Shown: positions 1 through 11,659 of the stretch, in pieces | Layout of the letters: each line of letters starts with the position of its first letter | Numbering within the stretch: position 1 is the first letter of the stretch | From: Spinellus fusiger | Lineage: Eukaryota > Mucoromycota > Mucoromycetes > Mucorales > Phycomycetaceae | Length of the DNA stretch: 64,000 bases | Direction: 5' to 3' | NCBI GenBank assembly: GCA_025094145.1 | Contig: JALLLS010000001.1 | Span: 992,001 to 1,056,000, forward strand | Notes under the pieces: generated by a model | Databases searched by the model: none | Told to the model about the DNA's origin: nothing | The model's input: the letters and a program-made list of their open reading frames with translations, nothing else | Made by a program: the position numbers and the translations under genes

Positions 1-3000
1 ACGCAAACCTAGAAATTGAATGCCCAAAAGATTAAGTTTAGTACACAAATTGTTTGGAAAAAACCAATATGTAAGCTGATAGTATAATAAAGTTGGTTAC
101 ACAGGCAGAGTATTATAAATACATCTTATTAAATAAATATTGAAGGAGAGACAGGGGATATTTTCCAATGAAAAGAAAGAAAGAAACATAGCTAAGTATA
201 AAGAAATATATTATAGAAACAATAAGGGTATCATAAATCATATTGATTGCTATTCTGACTTGTCTACACCTAGAAGATAAAAGGCCTCTTATCTCTATAG
301 TATAGCCCTGTTTAGCTAAAGATCAACTCTTGTGCATTCACTCCTTCTAGCCAAGTTTCCTTTAATCATTACTTCCCGGAGTTCAGTAATAAAGCGTCTT
401 CATTTAGCATTGATTTTATTTTATTTTCATATATGCCAAAACGAGGCAGTGAAGGTTTAGTGTAAATATAGCTATTGTATATGAGGGTTTCTTTTTACTT
501 CTCCTGTTTATATTGAAAGGAGCAATCAGTAAGAAAATGCAATCAATGTCATATTTAATATTGGCCTATAAATACTCAATTCACTATGTTTGTCTACTCA
601 ATAGATTGTCTTCTAATATGTTCAAAATACTTTCAAACAGATTGCTTTATTTAAGATGAAAGGTAGACTGTTCAGGACAGACTTGTAATCAGTGAACTAT
701 ATATTTATTTTCTTAAAAGTATAGATGCAGTCATCAAATTGTAAATAGACTATTACTTGTGAAATAATATTTTGTTTATTGGTCAATTAACTGAAATTCA
801 TTATGATTTATATTTGAGGCTTGATAAGCTAATTCAATTTTTTAATGAAGTAAAGAGTATATAACTCATTTCTCAATGACTTTACACTCTTCCAAAAATG
901 GACAATTTCAACGTTCCCATTAGAAAATATGTCCAACATTAGAGTTTTTGAACAAAAGGTAAGAATAAAAGAAAAAACCTTAATCAGTGATAAGTATCAT
1001 TTTACTTTGTTTCAGGGTAGATAAATACTTTAACTATATACATTTTATTAGTTATTCATCATCTTTGAATAATGCACGGACTAAATACTTAGATGGCAGT
1101 ATACACCTTTCATACTCTAATATACTTTATAAGGATAATAGCTTTCTAAGATGAAAATAAATAGAAAGTCCTATCAAGAAAAGTAGATGGCCCGTGTTTT
1201 ATATCTATACTTGGTCATATATCACTATGATGTCAATAGAATGGAAATGGCAAATTAATTTCATCCATTGCATAATGCACATATATTTTTATAAACTTAC
1301 AGTTGTGTAATTATTCACATAGATACAGTGCCGGATTCTAATATGCTTCAGAGATTTGTCTTTATATAGAGACATTGTTTATAATTTGAAATCATGTTAT
1401 TTGATACGCTTAATGCTTTTCATTATTTAATGAGCATATTTCATCAATTCACAAGTTTGTTTCATTTGCTGCCTGTTCAATGATGATTGGATTTTTTTAT
1501 TTTTTATTTTTTATTTATTTTTTAAAAAAAAGGCATGGGTATCAAGATACACATTGATTGGATGTTAAATATCACTATATTTAATATATGTATACTAAAG
1601 TAAAGATTTTGTCTGATAGAAGTTCTAATTTTTTTTATCTCTGTATTTGTGTACTGACATTGTTCCTAAGATAAATACAGAAAGAAAAAAGAGAGAAAAT
1701 AGCAAAAGAGGATCAATATTTGTATATAAAATCTTTTCATTGCAAAGCTTTTGAATGATTTGGTCATTGTATTGACAAACACCATCCTTCCAGGAATTGA
1801 GTAATGGCAAGATTATAATTTTTTATACCAAATATTGCTTAAAAACGTACCCAACCTGTTCAATAGACATAGTGAAAGTTTAAGTCTAAATCAAGCCTTT
1901 CTAGTTTTTTATGCGTTAATACTATTCTCTATAATACTATTCTACTTTCAAATATGATACATGTAGACATTTAAAGATACATATATATCTATATTCCTGT
2001 TGTGGTTGTTAAAATTTCAAGATAATGATATCTCACAGATGAATATAAACAAAATAGGTTAACTCTAGATTGCTCAAGTAACTTTGTGGATAATAACTAA
2101 ACACATGTGTGTTTTTATATAAATATAATCCTAAAGGTCTAGAGCCTTGCCTGGGTCTTTCTGTTATACAGAAAAGTGTTTCATTTATAGAATTCGAGTG
2201 TATATTTTTTAGGTAAATCAGTTGAAATGTTCTTAATTGACAAGGCATAAAATTCAGAAATGCCACAGCAGTAATATTTTAGTTGCTAAAAGGCTATAGC
2301 TACAAAGAACCTCCTTTAGTATAAAATCCTTGCCCTAGAAACTAGAGATAGGCTATTCGTAAGGATAAGTAACTATATCATGTTCTGAAAGAAAGAAAAA
2401 CTACTTATACTCACTAGATCTCAGAGCATCCTCAAATAGATCCAAGTACAATATCATAATCGATTAAAGTCAAAACATAATTAATAGACATTTCAATCTT
2501 TTCTATCCATTAAATCTCACATAAAAATATAGGAATCACTCTATTATCAAGTTTATATGACACCCACATAACTTAGAATATTTAAAATATTTATTAAAGA
2601 TGTGTTTTAGGTGATTCTGTCTATGACTACGTGCGGTAGAAGGTAAAGTCAATTGTATGGATTGAGTTTCGGGGTTCCCAAAGAGACACATTTGATTGTT
2701 ACCCCCGAAGGAAAGGGGTAGATCATATAGTGTTTATTAGCACACTCTTCAAATAAATATTACAAATAAAGCCTGATGATGCCCCTTCTTTCTCCAGTTT
2801 TGTAAAACCTTACTTATATAAATAAAAATAAATAAATGTCTTACCAAGATAAACTTCTTATTTACCAAATGTATAAATAAATGTCACTTTCACTGTATCT
2901 CAATTAAAATCATGATTTTTATTGTTATAATATAATGAGATTTATAAAGGAATCACTTGTTAACCAGTAAAGAATAAAGAAACATGTCTTGATCAATAAG

Positions 3001-6000
3001 TTTATATGAACAAAATAGAATAAATATTTAACGGCAATATACTCAAGACTTTGACATTTACTAGTACTTTAAACAAGATGAAAGTAGCTAGGCTCGTGTT
3101 AAAATACTCTCTTGTAGTTGAAGAGTAAGCCCTGCATGTTGTTTAAAAATTGAAAACCCAACAGCCAATACTAATGGTCTTCTTGCAAAAAGAGTACTGA
3201 GAATATCAGTGGTATATTTGTATAAAAAAAGTTTAACTACCATATGGTAATGTAACAAGTTTAACAGTTATATTTTTATTTTCATACAATCACAGCGTCT
3301 TTGTACCTGATTACAACTACAATAGAGTTTGACTTTATCTTTAGTTAGTGAATTTGTTAGAGGTTGCCATTGGACTTTGAAATCTTCAGATCGATCCCCT
3401 GTTCAATATAGGTTTATTATGCATAATACTATTAATGCCACGAAAGAATACTACCTTTACTAGGGCATCCAATAATATACTTCAGCTTAATAGTATATGA
3501 AAAAAAAGTGGACCAGGTACTTATAGCTCATACCCTTAATGATCTGAGATAATATTCTTAGTTAGAAGAAAAAACAAGTCATGGGTCACTGGCCGTCTTC
3601 TTTAGTCTAAATACAAGTATATAATCTTAATTGTTTATGATTTGTCAACTGATCTTGTAGCTTAAAATAGGCCATGGCTATATAAAAATTAATAGACACT
3701 GATATCTAATAAGCTGGGTCAAATATACCCGTGTAATTAATTAGAAGAACAATAGTTAAAAAGAGATATTTGTAACATCTCAATATTAAAGGTCTCAATA
3801 AATCAGGTTTTTTCTTTTAGTTATATCATAGAACATCACTTTATTAGATACTGTTATAAACAGAGATATTCTAAATTAAGTTTTGTTACACTTTCACACA
3901 ACACATGTCTAAATACAGTAGGATTAAACTCTTTCTTTACATCACTGACAATAGACCCTGGAAAACAACTTCATAAAGACATTTAAACACTGTTGCCTGT
4001 TTGAAGTACTGAGTGATAGATCAGAAAAGATGCTTGGTATTAAGAAAGAATGCCTCTTGCTGCATAAAATATTGAACAAATTCATACTAGCTTCTAAATA
4101 TTATATTAAGTTAGCTGTTGTGCATTTGAAGAACGTAATACAATAAATGTGTAGACACATGTATTTTCTAAGCCAAATTCATCATTCCTAACTTCTTTAC
4201 TGAAATTCAAATTTACTTAAGACTTCTCAGTTTTTATGAAGCAGCTTTATAGGGTTTAATACTACTTTATTTAGACATGTATTGTGAGTGAGTTTAACAG
4301 AGCGAGGTTTATAGTAAAAGAAAATAATAGTGCCTATTATAATTGACAAGATCAGAAAGTATAATAAAATGTTTCTTTCTTTTTTTATGTGGCTCTTCCT
4401 TAAAGATTTCTTTATGTATTAATTTTCAAGATACTATTTAGATCAATCATTGTTTTCTTTTGAATAAAGTCCAATAATAAAAGAATTTATACTGAAAACA
4501 GATATATCTCCAAGCCTATACCCTGTGCCGTAAAAATATAACTCTTTTTAGGAATATAGGTTACTCGGAGATTATTTTCTAATCCCTTAACTTTGATCAC
4601 ACTCATAGTAGAGATTTTTTATAAGATTCTTCAAAGACTTTACATAGGTAAACCTAATAAATTATAGAGCCACGCGTTGCTTTCAAAGATAGTAAAGCTC
4701 GAGTGAGTGATTCAGGTAATCATCATCTACCCAGCTGTTAGATTTAAGATACAGCTTTTTTTTTAATAAACTAAACCTCTCCAGTTAGCAAAGAGTACTC
4801 TTTTTAATCTTGTTATTATTCTGATATTCTTCTTAGCTCGGGAATTTTAGTAAAAATTCTCATTCATTTTTAATAGAGCTACTTAATTCTGATTCAATTT
4901 TTTTTTAATTCATCAGGCAAAGTTATTTCACAGAGATATATTGTGACTATGATAAAGAACAACAGTCGAACTAATAAACCCACCGATCAAACACTTGTCT
5001 AACATACTCAATAGTACTAAGAATGCAAATACATACTTTGAAACATGTATTTTTTTTCTTTTTAAGCAAAGTCTGTTTATGCCGATTAGAGGATTGAAAT
5101 AAAATAAAAATCAATGTAAATAGTCTAAAACTAGTAAAACTGTATGTATCCTATGATAAGTAGACTTATGACGACGATTTTTTATATCTTTTTGATAATA
5201 TCAAGGTAAGGAAAAGACTACAAAAAAACCTCCGCTGTACTCGTGTAATCCTACCACATGGTATGTCCTGAATATCCAGATTAAAGCTTCATTGGGTGTT
5301 TCAAAAGCTACTTCTAGAAGAATTGGTACAGAAAATAAGCCTTCCAACTTGAGTGTTTTCTTTTTTTCTTTCTTTTTTTTCAAAACCTTAAAAACCAATA
5401 AAGAATCGTACATTGATTTTCTAAATTTAATATAGTAAAAAAGTTAAAAGACAACATGTGTATTCACTGAGCAATCAATTGATAGGCTTCTCATTGTGAC
5501 AAAATACTGTGTCATCTATGTAAAGTGTACTAATAAGGAGCCTATTGTTTGACTGGCATCTATAACTGGTTTTTTTTATAAGGGTCATTATCATTATTAG
5601 ATGAATGATCTTATTTCACGAATAAACATAAAGATACAACTACATAAAAATGTATTCTTAGCAGGTTCTGAAAAGAGATTTTCCCCAACTATTTTTCACG
5701 CGTATTTCTTAAGGTCATGGATATAGTGCCACAAGATTACCCTTAAACACAGATTTTCTTTCTCTATTTATTTGGCATACATTCCATAATCATAAATTGT
5801 AATTCATTTACAAAATAGGAAAAATGTACTTTAGTAAGAAACGGAAATTTTATACACTGGTCTCCAGTCAGCTGATGAAATAACACTAATAGTTATGAAG
5901 ATACCAGCTTAAGATAACAGCTAGTTAAAGAATCATAGTAAATTTATGAAAAGATTCAGAGCAGACTAGAGATGGGTATAAGTAGTGAAGTCTAAAGAGA

Positions 6001-6278
6001 AGAATACAAGGGGCAGATTAAACATGAGTCAACTGCTTCAGTAAGCGGCGAATCGCCTTATATGGACATAGTCCGCCCAGATGTCAGTGCTTAATGTTGA
6101 TAGCTAGCTTACTACATTTGTGTTATGAATAATGGGTTCCCATTTGTTCGATGATCTTTAACTAAAAATCATTGATACATTCCTTCCTAAGACCGGCCAT
6201 GGCTCTTGAAAAATTAATCATAATAAATACATCACATCAATACTTCTAACTTTGTTTATTCCCATTCATTCATCAAAA
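1..6278. other. AT-rich gene-poor region
   Basis: I see no supportable gene here. Open frames are short (up to about 77 codons), AT-driven and resemble no family I recognise. The stretch is rich in A/T homopolymers. A small, less AT-rich patch near 6045-6080 stands out from its surroundings but carries no motif I can name. No tRNA or rRNA was recognised. It lies directly upstream of the HMG-box gene and may hold its promoter in the last few hundred bases. Confidence 0.6.
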
Positions 6279-7485
6279 ATGAGCAACAACAAGCAACAAA
6301 CAAAAAAGATCCCAAGACCCACCAATTGCTTTCTTGCTTTTCGACTTGAAAAGCAAGGTGAAATATTAGCACGCTGTCCTGGAGCAAACCACCGAGACTT
6401 ATCCAAGATCATTGCTAAATGGTGGAGAGAAACATCAGAGCAAGAGAAAGAGCCTTTCCGTGAGAAGGCTCGATTGGCAAAAATTGAACATGCTAAATTG
6501 TGAGTAGTTTTTTTCCCCATAAAGTTTAATAGATTATCAAAGTATTTTCTATTTTCCTTATTCTGACAATTTCCCCCATATTTTTCTTAGGCACCCTGGA
6601 TACAAATATGCACCCAATAAAAGACCCGGACACAAGCCAAGAAAATACATCAGAAGAGTTAAAGATACTTTCACTTCTCGCTCGGCCGAAAATAACCAAA
6701 TGATGCAAATGTTCTATGCAAACCCAAAGGCACTTGAAGATAAGACCTCTCAAAAAGATATCAGGCTTTCTGTTGATAAAAAGACAAAAGTGAAAAGCGA
6801 AAAAACCTTAAATGACACCATCTCCAATGTCAAATGTGAACTGAGCAAAGACATTTATAAACCCATTGAACAAACCATTCAGTTCTCTAACCAGAATGAC
6901 TCCTTCATGTCATCTAAAGCACCTGCTGCCTGCTATCCACCCTCATTCTTTAATGACTATTTTTATTCTGAAGCGAATATGCTCCCTTGTCCTGTCTCTA
7001 CACCCATAAAAATAGAGGATCATACTCTTTCATACAACAGTACTGAGTGTGCACTACCTCTGCGCTTTAATCATAATTTACCATTGTATCCCCCACCCAT
7101 GGACCATTTTCCTATGTCTTCTTTATTCCAAGATGTGCATTCTCTTTCTCCTATGGCGCCAATGACAACCTACCAAAGCTCACCTCTCTGTGAATCAGTC
7201 ATAGGATTGGATTCTCCTGATCTCAGCTTTAGCCCAATCAATGATACCTTTGAATATTGCCAGTTTACGAAGAATGCCACAAACTACTCTTGTTCTGATA
7301 TTGAATATTCACCAGATCAGCGTGTTTCTTACTGTCCATCGAAAGACATGAATGATGAATGTATAATGCCAGAAACATGTATCAACCCAATGATTTTTAA
7401 TGCCACTCAACCACTACCCGAAATTGCTTATTCTAACAACTGGATGTTCAACAGCGCATTCCCTTCTTATATATACCCCATTTAA
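6279..7485 (+). CDS. MATA-type HMG-box transcription factor
   Basis: Two exons (6279-6499 and 6591-7485) join across a GTGAGT...CTTAG intron to give about 371 residues. The HMG box lies at roughly residues 10-85 and is of the MATA_HMG/Ste11 type: it opens with IPRPTNCFLAFR, has KIIAKWWR in the middle, and is followed by HPGYKYAPNKRPGHKPRKY, the basic tail typical of this subfamily. The intron interrupts the last helix. The remaining ~280 residues are low in homology and rich in S, P, N and Y, as in an activation region. Such proteins bind DNA in the nucleus and often control mating or sexual development. The start at 6279 is the first ATG that precedes the box. The gene is not flanked by the triose-phosphate transporter or RNA helicase genes of the Mucorales sex locus, so I do not call it sexM or sexP; a Ste11-like regulator is the better description. 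Confidence 0.85.
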
Positions 7486-8138
7486 TTTCGTTCTTACTTA
7501 AATATAAACACACACCTTTTCATGTAAAATATTCTTCTTTTTTTTATACCTACGCACAAACACACATCATAGAATTTATTTAAGCCATATGTATTCATAC
7601 TGCTCTTACTATTTTATTTTCTTATATATGTACATCGTTCTTTTTGTTTCTCCATATAGTATGCTGTTTCCCTTTCTATTTTCCATTTTGCATTGTCTCA
7701 TATTTTTCAATTACACTAGGAACATTTACTACACTATGTATTCAACATTTTAGAAGTATGATCAACTTAATAAATGATGTCATTTTCTTTTCTTATTTTT
7801 TTGTGTGAAATAGTCTTATTTATTTTAATCTGGTGAAATAAACAAGTGCTCATCAGTAGAGGAAAACCACTTTGCATAAAGGATTGAGTTTATACTCAGC
7901 ACAGTAGTGTGCTCTTGTTTATTATTTCAAGGCTTATGTTATTATTTTTAACTTTTTAGGGTTGCTGTATTATTAATACATTGCATCCATATCCACATAA
8001 AACATTTAATTGTATATAGTACCAGAATAGCAGAGCCAATACAATTGTATTTGTCTATAGTAACCTTAATTGCAGGTATGATCTTGGTGTTTATAACACA
8101 GTTCTCTTATATTTATTTCAAATTTTATGTACAGTGAA
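7486..8138. other. Convergent 3' intergenic spacer
   Basis: This AT-rich spacer separates the 3' ends of the HMG-box gene (+) and the HPRT gene (-). It contains T-rich stretches and AATAAA-like motifs near 7770 that could serve 3'-end formation. No gene is seen. Confidence 0.5.
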
Positions 8139-9078
8139 CTATATAGAGTAGGCCTGCTTTCCATGTTCCTATTGCACAATACATGTTAACTAAATCACAT
8201 ACAAATACAGGCATCACTTACACTGATGACACAAATGTGATCAAGGTCACGGAAGTACTCATTATAATCCAAAGCATAACCAACAACAAATTCATCAGGA
8301 ATGGCAAATCCGACGTAATCGGGAACGTAGCCGTTGCTCTTGGGAGTCTTCTTGAGTAACAAACTGGTGACCTTGATAGACTTGGGATTGTGCTGATTTA
8401 ACATTTTGAGCAATTGAACCATAGTGGCACCAGTATCAATGATATCCTCCACAATCAAGAGATTCTAATCAAATAAACAATACAGGTTCAGTATTATCAC
8501 CAAATTAAGGCATATTGGTTCTGTTGAATTTACCTTTCCCTCAAAATCACGGCATTCACTTTCTGACAAGGAGACAGTGACACCTTCTGACTGATCATTC
8601 TTGTAGGACTTAACACGAATAAACTCAAGGCTCAATGGAACACTTTTGCCGTCTTTAGTAGTGAGCTTTTTGATGCTGTTCACAAGGTCAGCAAAGTATT
8701 GGTGTCCACCCTTCAAAATACAGCAGACAACTGCAGGACGATGTATGTCATCAGTGCTTATTCCTGTGTCCCATACTACTTACCCAAAGGTCCCGAGGCT
8801 TCGCTGACTACCATTCTTGCGATTTTTTCCACTCTGTCCTATTAGTAGATCAATGTTAATCTTTTCTTCTTTTTAAGAGAAATCTAATGGATCCTGTATC
8901 TGTCTATTGTCTATTTTTGGCTTGAGCAGATAAGTGTCTTTCTTACCATAATCACACCATGTGGAATCAAGATACTGGAGACATCTTTTTCATAATGAGT
9001 GGGAATAACGAAATGATCGAGTGAATAGTGGTTCTTCTCGATGGTAACATCAATCCACTTTGAGGGTTCCATAGGCAT
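8139..9078 (-). CDS. HPT1: Hypoxanthine-guanine phosphoribosyltransferase
   Basis: Five exons on the minus strand (9078-8947, 8838-8784, 8730-8534, 8464-8222, 8168-8139) sum to 657 nt, i.e. 218 residues, the same length as animal HGPRT. The enzyme transfers phosphoribose from PRPP to hypoxanthine or guanine in cytosolic purine salvage. Seen in order: the CCILKGG loop, then the PRPP-binding motif [11 protein letters not shown] with its acidic pair, then the purine-contacting segment around [14 protein letters not shown]. Intron phases agree across all junctions. The second intron is 53 nt and rejoins GPL to VVCC. The last exon encodes only nine residues plus stop and aligns with the C-terminus of the family. 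ATGs at 9078 and 9072 are in frame; I chose the first. The gene is divergent from the DNA-PKcs gene 2.6 kb away. Confidence 0.95.
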
Positions 9079-9994
9079 AGTATCGAGAGAGAGAGCGAAA
9101 GTGAGAAAATTTTTACAGAGTGCACTATTTTTTGGATGGGCATTCCAGTTGTGACGTGCAATTTCTACTTTAATGTTTGTCCTAATGTCTGCTATGTTAT
9201 TGAATTGTTATGCCGTGTCAATGCAAGAGAATAGATCTGTCTCTGTCTATTTATTCATTTATTTGATGGATAGATTGATTGATTTTATGTATTCATTAAG
9301 TATGCCTTTATAATTTTATGAGGAAATAGCTATTTTTCAAAGATTTCTGTGACAATTAAATAACTTAATCGCATAGAAACTAAATGAATAGTCATCTATA
9401 GTGCAATAAGACCTTTTTTTTGCTGCACTACGGAGATTTGTGTGAAGTTCCAACTGCACTATTCCGCTGAAAGACAACAAGGGTTGCTATTGTACTTTGT
9501 TTGTCTAGATGATCAACACGTGTAAATCCATGGTTTAGTGCGGCTTTATCAAGGTTGTTTAAATGACCATTTTTTATATAGAGAATTACAGTGTGTTTCA
9601 AGCTCAATAGGTCTAGATATCATCTTCTAGACCATGAACTAGATGGAAGAAGGTAAAAATAACATATTATAGGTTTACTATGCATTAAATTTGCTTAAAA
9701 AAGAGACTCCAACAGATGGCTATAATCCATAGATATGATAAACAACTGTTTACATTTCTCATATCTTTATGTTCAATTGGCACTACATATTTTCTCGTTA
9801 GCTCATGTTTGTCGACTAAACGGACACGCAGCCAAGTACTGTAGCACTAAATAGCGTACATTTCATGCGTTGCTCGACTGTCCATATCTACCTGCTGTGT
9901 TCATTGATCATCTTAATAGCTGTGTTTATCTATCCTTCTGAATATTTGAAATAAAGTACCATCAAGATCTGAGCCTTTATTTTACTTTATCTAT

Positions 9995-10090
9995 TTCATG
10001 GTCTCATAGTTTCATAGTTTCATGATTTCATGATTTCATAGTTTCATAGATTCTGTATTTCATAGTTTCATAGATTCTGTATTTCATATT
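9995..10090. repeat. Short tandem repeat (TTCATAGTTT-like)
   Basis: About ten degenerate units of the type TTCATAGTTT or TTCATGATTT follow each other, with two longer ATTCTGTATTTCATAG variants near the end. It lies in the non-coding spacer and looks like a decaying microsatellite or minisatellite. Confidence 0.75.
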
Positions 10091-10951
10091 CTTCTATTTC
10101 TCTTTTTTTTTATTTTTCTTTCTTTCATATTTTACCCTTTTTGCCATTCTATAGTGCCCAAGGCTATGTTTACAACTCATTGCTTTAAATGAACGTGTTT
10201 ATACTATTATTGAGTTTTAATCATAGTAAAGGAGTTATTAGGTACATAGGTTACATAGAAGCACTTATCATACACATGAATAGGTAATGTATAATTGTTG
10301 TCATCTCAATAAAATACTAGATAGAAAAAAATTACTACAATAGCATGTCATACTGATTTTGGATTTTCATGGTAGTTTGTGTCATTTTAGATTATGGTTC
10401 TGACGGGTGTTAGATCTTTAAACTGATGCCACAAGCTTCCACTACATCTTTAGCATATACTAGCAGAACTAATGTTTTATTCTTCCGTAGGTTTAGGGTG
10501 AGTGATCTAGCCTCTTACTTTTGTTTAAAAATAACAATAGAAATCAGTACCAAAAAGGATATTAATTCATTCTATGGTATTCACGAGAATATCGGCGAGT
10601 GAGTTTTATTATCTGTATATGTGCACACGCCATGTCTCAAACTAAATTTCCTAAATGCAATGTAGTGCTTTTTTTACAGTATTTTCGGAAAATTTTCGTG
10701 CACTTTTTTGAAATTGTGAGTAATGTCCGCTTACACGAACAGTACAGTGAGGCAGGATGGAAAGAAGACATCCCTGAACGTTAAGACCTTAGTGTTCAAG
10801 GTAAATACTCAAAACCTATTGAATTATTATATATTTAAACATTATTATCTTTTATCTGAGTAAAATATCAAAGTTTAAAAACAGTAGCTGTGTACTATTA
10901 GTAGAAGCAAAGGCTGTTTAGATAAAGTGCAAGTCTGATTTTGTTTACTGA

Positions 10952-11552
10952 TACACACCCAAAGATTTTCTGGCCTTTAAGCGGTGATATCTCCTTCCTT
11001 TTACGTCTGTCTCGAATCTTGCCCTTATATGGAACGGTGTTTAAAATCAAAGGTTTGTAAGTATCTAAATTATTATTTCTTTTTGTGGATACCTCAATAT
11101 CAAATTGTATTGTCAGTGTCGTCTTTGGGTTTTTAGGCCAAAGGTATGCGGAACAGTAGAACATGTAGTTAAACTGTGTTATTTATTGAATGGAATTACT
11201 ACGTCTTTTATACTTTTCTAATGGTATAGATTCAGGGGTATTCTTTCAAAATGCTATGAACTATTGACATCCCTTAATATTCAATAGAGTTCTCTTCTTA
11301 GTTTAGTAATAAATGAGTCCTAATTCCCAAAAGAGTGATTCTTCCAAATATGGGGAAAGTCTTTACGATAATAAACAATATATTCTATTGATAATACAAT
11401 TTGATATTGAGGTATCCACAAAAAGAAATAATAATTTAGATACTTACAAACCTTTGATTTTAAACACCGTTCCATATAAGGGCAAGATTCGAGACAGACG
11501 TAAAAGGAAGGAGATATCACCGCTTAAAGGCCAGAAAATCTTTGGGTGTGTA
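10952..11552. repeat. Perfect 160-bp inverted repeat, 281-bp spacer
   Basis: The left arm (10952-11111) is the reverse complement of the right arm (11393-11552); reading base by base I found no mismatch over 160 bp. The spacer is 281 bp. Each arm read outward in the repeat's own direction holds an open frame coding a basic peptide with the core RDRRKRKEISPLKGQKIFGC. Diverged copies in the right-arm orientation occur at 34.33-34.53 kb and, shorter, at 36.63-36.68 kb, so the unit is a dispersed repeat family. The right arm ends about 108 bp before the likely DNA-PKcs start. A transcript across it would fold into a long hairpin. The peptide is not recognised. Confidence 0.85.
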
Positions 11553-11659
11553 GAATCCACAATAACATTTTTGTGACATTGTTGTATCTATCACAATTCT
11601 GATTGGTCAGATTTCTATTTCTTTCCCGCCAAAAAAGAAAAAGAAATAACAGGACAGAC

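Larger units (their letters stand above)
9079..11659. other. Intergenic spacer between HPRT and DNA-PKcs
   Basis: AT-rich spacer between two divergent genes; apart from the short tandem repeat near 10.0 kb and the inverted repeat at 10.95-11.55 kb (listed separately) I see no gene. The short open frames at 10.9-11.2 kb and 11.3-11.6 kb are the two arms of the inverted repeat read in opposite directions. Promoters of both flanking genes probably lie at the two ends. Confidence 0.55.

Noticed and set aside
6279..7485. Mucorales sex locus (sexM/sexP)
   Set aside because: The HMG box is right in type, but the triose-phosphate transporter and RNA helicase genes that flank the sex locus are absent; the neighbour is HPRT.
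10898..11576. Two small genes encoding nearly the same basic peptide
   Set aside because: They are the two arms of an inverted repeat read in opposite directions; starts and ends differ and are supplied by flanking DNA.
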